Shown: in pieces, positions 1 through 6,289 of the stretch
How the letters are laid out: each line of letters begins with the position of its first letter
Position numbering within the stretch: the first letter of the stretch is position 1
DNA from: Microcaldota archaeon
GTDB lineage: Archaea > Micrarchaeota > Micrarchaeia > Micrarchaeales > Micrarchaeaceae
Length of the DNA: 15,121 nt
Assembly (NCBI GenBank): GCA_028867845.1
Contig: JAGWFU010000009.1
Span: 1 to 15,121, forward strand
Direction: 5' to 3'
Position numbers and translations under genes: made by a program
Notes under the pieces: generated by a model
What the model was told of the DNA's origin: nothing
Databases searched by the model: none
The model's input: the letters and a program-made list of their open reading frames with translations, nothing else

Positions 1-52
1 ACTTCATATTCGGTCTTTCCAGATTCTCATCATCGCGAGGCGCTCAACCGTT

Positions 53-60
53 TTTAAATA
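53..60 (-). promoter_or_regulatory. Possible TATA box for a leftward gene beyond the window edge
   Basis: On the minus strand this reads TATTTAAA. About 46-50 bases downstream of it an ATG is formed by the complement of bases 5-7, too close to the window edge for any coding frame to be judged. The box could equally belong to rightward transcription, because AT-rich boxes are nearly symmetric. Weak call. Confidence 0.25.
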
Positions 61-124
61 TCTGGAGCCTGACGCGCTGCCAGGTTACGCAACAACCCCC
101 TGTATGTCTTATTGTGTGAAAGAT

Positions 125-159
125 AGATATATCTACTTGTTGTTGGTTAAGATAATAAA
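125..159 (+). promoter_or_regulatory. Candidate promoter region of uppP
   Basis: Two AT-rich boxes lie upstream of uppP. One is a perfect 10-base palindrome AGATATATCT (125-134), the other ATAATAAAT (about 151-159). From the second box, archaeal spacing puts transcription start at the GTG codon at 183 (leaderless). From the first it would give a leader of about 30 bases that includes GGTGA at 171-175, a possible Shine-Dalgarno element. The sequence does not decide between them. Confidence 0.3.
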
Positions 160-182
160 TCGATTCCAGCGGTGACACTCCT

Positions 183-1067
183 GTGTTGATGCCCAAATTT
201 GCCCTGCTAGCCGTCTCTTTCCAGCATGTGTTCTACGGAGTAGTATTGGGAATAGTGCAGGGCATATCGGAGTGGCTGCCCATAAGCAGCAAGACCCAGA
301 TAATAATAGTATCCGAGGCGCTGCTCAAGCTAAACTTCAGCCAGGCATACGCCTTCGGGCTGTTCATGGAGATAGGCACCATATCTGCAGCCATAATCTA
401 CTTCAGGAAGGAGCTCTGGTCGCTGATAAAGGTTATAATCGGCAGGGGGAACAAGCTTGAGTGGATGCTCTTCAAGTACGTACTAGTCTCGATGGTATTC
501 ACCGGGATAATAGGCGCGCCGCTCTACCTGGTCGTTGACTCTATAACAGGTAGCTACAACGTGGGCATACCCATGGTGCTGGTAGGGGCCGTGCTCATCA
601 TAGATGCAATAGTGATAAAGTACGCGAGGAAGAGGGAGGCGATTCCTGGCAACAGGAAGAAGCTGGAGCAGATGGGCCTCAAGGACTATGCTGTAGTAGG
701 GATAGCGCAGGGCATCGCCGCGTTGCCCGGAGTCAGCAGGTCGGGGATGACCACGAGCACCCTTCTGCTGCTAAACGTAGACACATCGGAGGCCTTCAGG
801 CTATCTTTCATAGACATGATATTCGCCACATCAAGCGCAGTTGCGCTCACTCTGGTGGCTAGCAGGGCATCCATCTCCAGCTCTATAGCGCTTGTCGGCG
901 GCTCCGGGATAGCGATATCGATAATAATAGCCACAATCATCAGCCTGTTCCTGATAGACTTCCTGCTGAAGATAGCGAGAAAGTCTAGCATAATCTACCT
1001 GACTGCGGGACTGGGCGTCATAGCCATATTAGGCGGCATACTGGCGGCCATATACGGCGTCGTTTAG
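183..1067 (+). CDS. uppP: Undecaprenyl/polyprenyl-diphosphatase, UppP/BacA family
   Basis: Integral membrane diphosphatase expected to recycle the C55-type or longer polyprenyl diphosphate lipid carrier used in glycan assembly, facing the outer side of the membrane. The protein has 294 residues, typical for the family, and is hydrophobic throughout. Both family signatures are visible: the first, with Q26-x3-E30 and LPISS (32-36), and the second, PGVSRSGMT (182-190), with the conserved Arg at 186. The first motif normally continues as a Gly-His after SS-x; here it reads K37-T38-Q39, so the His considered catalytic in the E. coli enzyme is a Gln. GTG at 183, TTG at 186 and ATG at 189 are all possible starts. 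GGTGA at 171-175 sits 7 bases before GTG 183, which favours the longest form. A nearby glycosyltransferase and a flippase-like protein fit a lipid-carrier role. Confidence 0.9.
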   Translation: MLMPKFALLAVSFQHVFYGVVLGIVQGISEWLPISSKTQIIIVSEALLKLNFSQAYAFGLFMEIGTISAAIIYFRKELWSLIKVIIGRGNKLEWMLFKYVLVSMVFTGIIGAPLYLVVDSITGSYNVGIPMVLVGAVLIIDAIVIKYARKREAIPGNRKKLEQMGLKDYAVVGIAQGIAALPGVSRSGMTTSTLLLLNVDTSEAFRLSFIDMIFATSSAVALTLVASRASISSSIALVGGSGIAISIIIATIISLFLIDFLLKIARKSSIIYLTAGLGVIAILGGILAAIYGVV

Positions 1068-1083
1068 CTTTTCCATACAAAAC

Positions 1084-1126
1084 CTTAATAAGATTGCAAG
1101 CCATCTGGTTAGGTTACAATCAAGGT
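1084..1126 (+). promoter_or_regulatory. Candidate promoter and SD of the DUF929 gene
   Basis: CTTAATAA at 1084-1091 is a plausible TATA box. It would start transcription near 1113-1115, leaving a leader of about 20 bases. AAGGT at 1122-1126 lies 8 bases before ATG 1135 and could act as a weak Shine-Dalgarno element. Confidence 0.35.
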
Positions 1127-1134
1127 CGGATCAA

Positions 1135-2040
1135 ATGGAGAACGAGACGCAGCACCAGGAGCATCACCACCACCCTGAGCACAAGCGCGGGGCCCTTATC
1201 AGCAGGAACAACGCCATGTACATAATAGTGATACTAGCTGTCCTGGCAATCGTGCTCTATTACGTTCTTGGGACCAACCACGCGATTGCGCTCGACGGCC
1301 AGATGGTGAGCGCGGCTGACATGCAGGCGCTGCAGATGGCGGCATCCAACTCCACACTGGCTGGCGCCGTCGGCGTAGGATCCACTGCCAACTACCCGGT
1401 TGTCGTAGCAAGCAACGCGCAGCTGAGTGCAGGCAGCGTAAAGCTGACCACCAACGCGCAGGGTGTGGTGACAGCGATAGCCGCCGACGTGAAGCACCTG
1501 ACCATAGATGGCAAGCCCGGAATCCTCTACATAGGCGCCGAGTACTGCCCATACTGTGCAGAGACCAGGTGGGGAATGATACTTGCTCTGATGAGGTTCG
1601 GCAACTTCACGGGCTTGGAGTACATGAGCTCCACCTCGACAGACGTCTTCCCCAACTCCGCCACGTTCAGCTTCGTCAACTCGAGCTACTCTAGCCCCTA
1701 CATAGCATTCCAGAGCGTCGAGATACAGGACAGGAACGGCAGCGCTCTGCAGACCCCTACCGACTTCCAGGGCATGCTTGGCTCAAAGTTCAGCACCGGA
1801 GGGATACCATTCATAGACTTCTTCAACATGAGCGTGCAGGACGGCGCCGCATCTTCGCCCCAGGCGCTTGCGGGGCAGAACTGGCAGCAGGCGATAGCAC
1901 AGCTTGACAACCCCAACTCTGCCGTCTCTCAGGCGGTGATAGGAAACGCCAACGTATTCACTGCAGAGATATGCAAGGAGGCGAACGTGAGCGCGGCGAT
2001 ATGCAGCGCCCCCTACATAAAGAGCATAAGCGTCAGTTGA
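1135..2040 (+). CDS. Membrane-anchored thioredoxin-fold protein, DUF929 family
   Basis: 301-residue protein resembling the archaeal DUF929 family, which has a thioredoxin-like fold and an unproven role. Likely function is thiol-disulfide exchange outside the membrane. A cytoplasmic N-terminus rich in His (four in a row at 10-13, two more at 7 and 16) is followed by basic residues and one membrane segment (about 28-46), predicting N-in/C-out. The redox motif CPYC is at 138-141 within a strongly conserved stretch. A GGIPF motif (222-226) supplies the cis-Pro loop typical of thioredoxin folds. Two further Cys (280, 290) may form a C-terminal disulfide. Six N-x-S/T sequons lie after the membrane segment (N72, N157, N182, N201, N231, N284), fitting an exported glycoprotein. 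Its stop overlaps the convergent downstream gene by 8 bases. Family is fairly secure; substrate is unknown. Confidence 0.85.
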   Translation: MENETQHQEHHHHPEHKRGALISRNNAMYIIVILAVLAIVLYYVLGTNHAIALDGQMVSAADMQALQMAASNSTLAGAVGVGSTANYPVVVASNAQLSAGSVKLTTNAQGVVTAIAADVKHLTIDGKPGILYIGAEYCPYCAETRWGMILALMRFGNFTGLEYMSSTSTDVFPNSATFSFVNSSYSSPYIAFQSVEIQDRNGSALQTPTDFQGMLGSKFSTGGIPFIDFFNMSVQDGAASSPQALAGQNWQQAIAQLDNPNSAVSQAVIGNANVFTAEICKEANVSAAICSAPYIKSISVS

Positions 2041-3448
2041 GAGCCGAGAGCATCCTCTTAGCAGTTCCCCTCTGCGCGTCCAGCAGGTTGTTGGTCTCCT
2101 GCGGATCCGTGGCGAGGTCGTAAAGCTCGTCCCTCTTTGCGCCGAAGAAGTGCATGAGCTTCATCTTGTCGTGGTAAACTGCTGTGACCCTTTTGTTGCA
2201 CTCGCTCTTCGCCTTGTATATCATCGCGGAGCTCCTTGACCTCTCCTTCAGCCTCCTTAGCAGCTTCTCGTCCCATCCCTCGCTTATCCCAGTGTGCTCG
2301 CTGAAGACGTACCTGCTCTTCCTCAGGTTGCCGTTCAGGTACGGTTCCTTCCCCGATGCGAGGTCTAGGAAGGCCTTGTGCAGCGATAGGAGCGTCATCG
2401 GGTTGTCTATGGACTCCCTGTCCTTCACCAGCCTCCCGTTCTCGTAGTTGGCCGCTATGAGCGGCACCCTGGACACCTGGTCGTAGGGCGCTAGCGAGTG
2501 GTAGAGCAGGCCGTGCTCGCCGAAGAACTGCCCGTGGTCGGATGTTATGACCACGGTGGCCTTGTCCAGTATTCCGCCGTCCCTAAGGGTCTGCAGCATC
2601 TTGGCTACTGAGCCGTCGAGGTACCTTATCCTCCTCAAGTAGGCTCTGTGCAGCTCCCTTGTAATGTCATCGGTCATCTGCCTTATGCCGCTCAGGTATA
2701 TCCACTTGTCCTGGACTATGTCCTTGCCCACCGGATAGTTCTCGTGGGCCTCGATGAAATTCATGAACATGAACTGGGGCTTGAAGTTGTACTTGTAGGT
2801 AAGATAATCCTTCAGCGCTTTGTTGGTGTCCAAGGCCCCCCTGTCCAGCTTGTATGTGCCGTCGGCCTTGGCCACTCCCTCATTGAGCCTCTGCCTCAGC
2901 CTGAGATAGAGCCTATCGAGTATGGGGCCGGGGAGGGCCTCCGCGACTGCGGAGCTCATGGAGAACATCGCGTTCCTCACAGAGGAGCCGCCGTTTATTA
3001 TGAAAGAGAGCTTGTTGACAAGCCCCTTGTTGTACTTCACGTTGGAGTCCAGCCAGATGTCGTAGACCTTGTCAAAGCCTATGGCCAGGTTGGTGAAGCT
3101 CGTTAGGAACGGGTTATTGGAGAAAAGGACCGAGTGGTAGCCGTAGCGCGACATCTTGCCCGCTATGGTGCTGGCGTCGGCGCCCAGGAACTTGGTCTTC
3201 ACCATCCACGGATCTATCTTGTCGGTGCCGTCGGTGAAGAAGTCCTGCGAGGCCTCCTTTATCTTAGATACCTTCTTGTCTGCGAACAGCGCGGCGTGCG
3301 ATGTAGCAGTCCAGGTCCCAGGCGAGACCGCACTGGTGTACGATGCGCCGTTCCGGTAGAGATAGTCGAGCGTGGGCAGCGAGCTGTTGCCGTAGACGTC
3401 AGATGCCCTCACCGTGTCCAGCAGCAGGACCACGATATTTCTCTTCAT
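2033..3448 (-). CDS. Alkaline-phosphatase-superfamily hydrolase annotated as sulfatase, with a Thr nucleophile
   Basis: 471-residue metal-dependent hydrolase of the sulfatase/phosphatase superfamily. A metal-binding Asp (D11) lies in the N-terminal LLLDTVRA strand. The nucleophile region reads T47-A-T-S-H51, like the T-L-P-S-H motif of sulfatase-like phosphoesterases, not the C/S-x-P-x-R motif that becomes formylglycine in true sulfatases. H235 lies in FIEAHENY, the metal ligands D304-H305 in TSDHGQFFGEHG, and LYDLATDPQETNN (442-454) is a typical sulfatase tail. No signal peptide or membrane segment is seen, so it is probably cytoplasmic. Without a Cys or Ser nucleophile, phosphoester hydrolysis or phosphotransfer is more likely than sulfate release. 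It is divergent from the GT4 gene and may act on the same envelope glycan. The substrate cannot be named. Confidence 0.85.
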   Translation of the reverse strand: MKRNIVVLLLDTVRASDVYGNSSLPTLDYLYRNGASYTSAVSPGTWTATSHAALFADKKVSKIKEASQDFFTDGTDKIDPWMVKTKFLGADASTIAGKMSRYGYHSVLFSNNPFLTSFTNLAIGFDKVYDIWLDSNVKYNKGLVNKLSFIINGGSSVRNAMFSMSSAVAEALPGPILDRLYLRLRQRLNEGVAKADGTYKLDRGALDTNKALKDYLTYKYNFKPQFMFMNFIEAHENYPVGKDIVQDKWIYLSGIRQMTDDITRELHRAYLRRIRYLDGSVAKMLQTLRDGGILDKATVVITSDHGQFFGEHGLLYHSLAPYDQVSRVPLIAANYENGRLVKDRESIDNPMTLLSLHKAFLDLASGKEPYLNGNLRKSRYVFSEHTGISEGWDEKLLRRLKERSRSSAMIYKAKSECNKRVTAVYHDKMKLMHFFGAKRDELYDLATDPQETNNLLDAQRGTAKRMLSALN

Positions 3449-3469
3449 AGGCGCACTTCTTGAAAGCTT

Positions 3470-3477
3470 ATTAAATT
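3470..3477 (-). promoter_or_regulatory. TATA box of the sulfatase-like gene
   Basis: The minus strand reads ATTTAATA, centred about 25 bases upstream of the ATG at 3448. That places transcription start on or next to the start codon, so the mRNA is probably leaderless. No Shine-Dalgarno element precedes the ATG. Confidence 0.5.
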
Positions 3478-3490
3478 ATCAACCTAATAC

Positions 3491-3498
3491 TTTTAAAG
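3491..3498 (+). promoter_or_regulatory. TATA box of the GT4 glycosyltransferase gene
   Basis: TTTTAAAG lies about 25 bases upstream of position 3520. A start there would exclude the upstream TTG at 3512 as the initiation codon and favour ATG 3542 or 3545. It shares a short divergent intergenic region with the sulfatase-like gene's promoter. Confidence 0.45.
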
Positions 3499-3544
3499 CG
3501 TAGGGCTTAATTTGGACTCCGCTACGTTTCGCTTTGTGATAATG

Positions 3545-4702
3545 ATGGACATCTGCGTGCTCAACCCTTACTTCTATCCCTACAACGGGGGGACTGAGAA
3601 GGTGCTGCTAGAGGTATACAGGAGGCTGTCGAGGAGGCACAACGTGACAGTGGTATCAGCTGCGCTCAGGGAGAGGAACAGGAACTCAGTTGAGGAGATA
3701 GAGGGCATAAAGGTAGTGAGGCTGAAGAGCACCTACGTCGACATAGCGGGATTGCCGCTGCCCTTCGCCATGATGCACGGGGTGGACGACGCCGTGACGA
3801 AGGCACACGCGCAGATATACCACATAAACAACAGGTTCCAGTTCTTCCAGGAGACTCTGAAGGCGATAAAGAAGGTCGATGGAAAGGCAGCGCTGACGAT
3901 ACACAACGCGAGGCCGAGGGGTATAGATCCGCATACGGACGCGCTCGGGGTGTTCTACGACTCCTTGTGGGGCAGGGGGATGATGCGTGACGTCGACGTC
4001 ATAACGGGGATATCGAAGAACACGATCAGCACAACGGTCCCGAGGTCGGAGCTGCACAAGACCCACCTGATATACAATGGGGTCGACCACAAGAAATACA
4101 GGAGGATAAGCAAATCCGACAAGAAAATCAAGTCGATAATGTCCAAGCTGGATGTTGGAGCCCCATGCATAACCACAAACGGCAGGCTGATAACACAGAA
4201 GGGCCAGTCATACCTCATGAAGGCTGTCGCGAGGCTAGGGGAGGAGAAGGGCGAGGAGCTATCTCTGGTAATCACGGGCGCGGGGCCTCTGAAGCAGAAG
4301 CTCGAGCAGCTTGCAGAGAAGCTCGGCATAGATGGGCGCTTCAGGATAGTCTCTGGCCTCCAGGAGGAGGATGTGCCCTACTACTACAACATAGGGGATG
4401 TGTTCGCGCTGCCCTCGCTTTACGAGCCCGCATCGCTGGCCATACTAGAGGCGCTCTCCTGCGCGCTTCCGTGCGTGGCATCGAAGGTGGGCGGCCTCCC
4501 GGAGATGATGGGCCCCTACGGATACTACTCGAGGCCCAGAAGCGTAGACGACATAATGGAAAGGGTAATATACATTCTCAACAATAAGAAGAGGGCCGAG
4601 GCGCTTGCGCTCGGAGGCAGAAAGCTGATGACAAGGCTGCACGACTGGGACAGGATCTCGAGACAGTACGAGGAGCTTTTCCTGGCACAGCTCAGGAATT
4701 AG
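3545..4702 (+). CDS. GT4-family (GT-B fold) glycosyltransferase
   Basis: Retaining glycosyltransferase of the GT-B fold, expected to move a sugar from a nucleotide-sugar donor to a lipid or glycan acceptor at the inner face of the membrane. Numbering from ATG 3545 gives 385 residues. The N-terminal acceptor domain opens with a first strand followed by FYPYNGGTEK (residues 10-19). The linker to the donor domain carries NGVDHKKY (178-185). The donor domain carries ITGAGPLKQ and the family's E-x7-E pair, E294 and E302, in EPASLAILE. The frame is open back to TTG 3512, but the TATA box and the usual GT4 N-terminus (short hydrophobic strand, then FxPxxGG) favour 3542/3545. The membrane protein 23 bases downstream is probably co-transcribed. 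Sugar and acceptor cannot be told from sequence. Confidence 0.9.
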   Translation: MDICVLNPYFYPYNGGTEKVLLEVYRRLSRRHNVTVVSAALRERNRNSVEEIEGIKVVRLKSTYVDIAGLPLPFAMMHGVDDAVTKAHAQIYHINNRFQFFQETLKAIKKVDGKAALTIHNARPRGIDPHTDALGVFYDSLWGRGMMRDVDVITGISKNTISTTVPRSELHKTHLIYNGVDHKKYRRISKSDKKIKSIMSKLDVGAPCITTNGRLITQKGQSYLMKAVARLGEEKGEELSLVITGAGPLKQKLEQLAEKLGIDGRFRIVSGLQEEDVPYYYNIGDVFALPSLYEPASLAILEALSCALPCVASKVGGLPEMMGPYGYYSRPRSVDDIMERVIYILNNKKRAEALALGGRKLMTRLHDWDRISRQYEELFLAQLRN

Positions 4703-4725
4703 GATTAGATTTAGAGCCCGATTGC

Positions 4726-5808
4726 ATGGCGAAGACAAAGAGCAAGAAGACCTCCATCTGGTACCAGATAGCCAACACCAAGGAGATGGACAGGGAGGAG
4801 TACCTCAAGCTGGTAAGGAGGATAGGCTGGTTCGTGATAATAGGATTCGTGGTGAGCTTCGCAGTTTTCCTGGGACTCGCGCTTGTCGGAGGAATAGGCA
4901 AGGTAATAAACATAATAGCGACAGCGAACCCCTACTGGTTCGGGCTGGCCATACTTCTGCAGTTCCTGGGCTACGTGCTGATGTACGGCAAGTGGAGGTA
5001 CCTGCTTAAAACGCTGAAGATCAAGGTGCCGACGAAGAAGAGCTTCATGATATACCTGTCGCTCTACTCGATGAACATAACGCCGGGCAACATAGGGAGG
5101 ATAGTGGCCGCGTTCTCGCTCACAAGGATAACGAAGATAAAGTTCATCAACGTGGTGCCGATAGTCACCATGGACATATTCACAGACTTCATGGGTGCCG
5201 CCATACTCGCGCTTATAACCGCGTTCTACGTGCAGAAGTTCTTCATCTACATACTTGCGATCGACCTACTGCTGACGCTGCCCTTCCTGCTGATAGTCAA
5301 CAAGTGGCTCTTCAACATAATAAAGAGGCTGATAAAGAGCGAGAGGTTCCTCAGCCTGTTCACGCTTTACGGCGACGAGTACTACGCCTCGCAGAGCAAG
5401 CTCAACAAGCCCAAGACCTATGCTGTCACGCTCGCGTTCACCCTCCCCGCTGCTTTCCTGTCCTCTATGTCGCTTTTCCTTGTGATGCACTCTATCGGGC
5501 TGATGCCTCACCTGATAAGTTCAGTGTCGATATCGACTACTGCGCAGATATTCGGGATGGCTACAGCTGCGCCCGGGAACATAGGAGTCACTGACGGTAC
5601 CCTTGTAGCGCTCCTTGGCTCGACGTTCGGCCTCGATACGACCATCAGCTCCGCACTCACAATAATGAGCAGGATGGTGACCCTCTGGTTCGGCATAGCG
5701 ATGGGAGCGGTGGCTCTGTTCTACACGATGAAGTACTGGGCGCTCCGCCCAGAGGACTCAATAACATCAAAAGAAAAAGGGAATAGAAATAGAAAGAAGA
5801 ACTTGTGA
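4726..5808 (+). CDS. UPF0104 / lysylphosphatidylglycerol-synthase transmembrane-domain (flippase-like) protein
   Basis: 360-residue polytopic membrane protein of the UPF0104/LPG_synthase_TM family, the domain fused in bacterial MprF and found in haloarchaeal AglD. Hydrophobic segments include about 34-56, 67-88, 145-168, 172-191, 231-256 and 315-336. Two family signatures are clear: TPGNIGR (119-125) and APGNIGVTDG (282-291). The termini are Lys-rich and probably cytoplasmic. Following a GT4 gene by 23 bases, it likely flips or helps present the glycolipid product; that is inference from neighbourhood and family. Its stop codon lies 5 bases from the end of the convergent SSB gene. Whether it is a transporter or only a membrane partner is open. 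Confidence 0.85.
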   Translation: MAKTKSKKTSIWYQIANTKEMDREEYLKLVRRIGWFVIIGFVVSFAVFLGLALVGGIGKVINIIATANPYWFGLAILLQFLGYVLMYGKWRYLLKTLKIKVPTKKSFMIYLSLYSMNITPGNIGRIVAAFSLTRITKIKFINVVPIVTMDIFTDFMGAAILALITAFYVQKFFIYILAIDLLLTLPFLLIVNKWLFNIIKRLIKSERFLSLFTLYGDEYYASQSKLNKPKTYAVTLAFTLPAAFLSSMSLFLVMHSIGLMPHLISSVSISTTAQIFGMATAAPGNIGVTDGTLVALLGSTFGLDTTISSALTIMSRMVTLWFGIAMGAVALFYTMKYWALRPEDSITSKEKGNRNRKKNL

Positions 5809-5813
5809 AGGGC

Positions 5814-6170
5814 TCACATGTCCTCGTCGGACATAGAGCCTTCAAGGTCATCCTCGGATGAGGCGGATCCGCCAGCACCCTTCTCGACTACCTTTATCTT
5901 GCCGAACTTGCCTGTCGAGAGCTGGGGTGTTCCCCTGAACTCGCTGACGTAGCCGTTCGAGACCTCGATAACGTCGCCCATGTTGACCTCGCCTATTGAC
6001 TCGCCCCAGAGAGACATCGGTATTGATCCGGTGTCGTCCTGCAGCACTATGTTTGCCACGCTCAGCCTCTTTCCATACTTTGTAACAACTTCCCTCGGGT
6101 CGTCCTTCTGTATGACCTTCGCCTGTACTGTTACATTGCTTGCTCCTACCTTCAGATCACTTATTTTCAT
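5814..6170 (-). CDS. ssb: Single-stranded DNA-binding protein, Sulfolobus type (single OB fold, acidic tail)
   Basis: 118-residue protein with one OB fold and a flexible acidic tail. It resembles the crenarchaeal SSB (related to human SOSS-B/hSSB1) and would coat ssDNA in replication and repair. From memory of the Sulfolobus protein, the ssDNA-stacking aromatics W56, W75 and F79 correspond to W55 (SLWGES), Y74 and F78 (GYVSEFRG) here. DDTGSIPMSLWG (45-56) is the characteristic strand pair. After a Gly/Ser linker (98-104) the tail runs SSEDDLEGSMSDEDM, acidic like the protein-recruiting tails of SSBs. The protein is shorter than Sulfolobus SSB because the Arg/Gly-rich stretch is absent. AGGTG at 6176-6180 is a good Shine-Dalgarno element 5 bases from ATG 6170. 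It is transcribed divergently from mrp. Confidence 0.85.
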   Translation of the reverse strand: MKISDLKVGASNVTVQAKVIQKDDPREVVTKYGKRLSVANIVLQDDTGSIPMSLWGESIGEVNMGDVIEVSNGYVSEFRGTPQLSTGKFGKIKVVEKGAGGSASSEDDLEGSMSDEDM

Positions 6171-6206
6171 TCTAACACCTGATGCCAGAAATAGTCATCA
6201 GTAAAG

Positions 6207-6214
6207 TAATTTAT
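6207..6214 (-). promoter_or_regulatory. TATA box of the SSB gene
   Basis: The minus strand reads ATAAATTA, centred about 40 bases upstream of ATG 6170. Expected transcription start is near 6185, giving a leader of about 15 bases that contains the AGGTG Shine-Dalgarno element at 6176-6180. Box, leader and SD are mutually consistent. Confidence 0.45.
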
Positions 6215-6260
6215 GATTGGAAAGCTATTTAACCGTTGGTATCTTTTTCGCCTTTATGTG

Positions 6261-6268
6261 TTATATAA
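6261..6268 (+). promoter_or_regulatory. TATA box of the Mrp ATPase gene, leaderless start
   Basis: TTATATAA is centred about 25 bases upstream of ATG 6290, the normal archaeal distance from TATA to transcription start. The mRNA should therefore begin at or next to the start codon. No Shine-Dalgarno sequence lies between. Confidence 0.55.
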
Positions 6269-6289
6269 CTTGCAGGGCAATACTTATTC

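Noticed and set aside
125..134. A 10-base perfect palindrome as a possible operator
   Set aside because: It is AT-rich and short, so chance occurrence in an AT-rich promoter is likely, and no second copy was noticed.
2648..3106. A 152-codon plus-strand frame opposite the sulfatase-like gene
   Set aside because: It is a shadow of a well-supported gene with all family motifs. No promoter, SD or family resemblance supports it.
3512..3544. An upstream TTG start of the glycosyltransferase
   Set aside because: The predicted transcription start lies downstream of it, and family N-termini begin at the strand encoded from ATG 3545.
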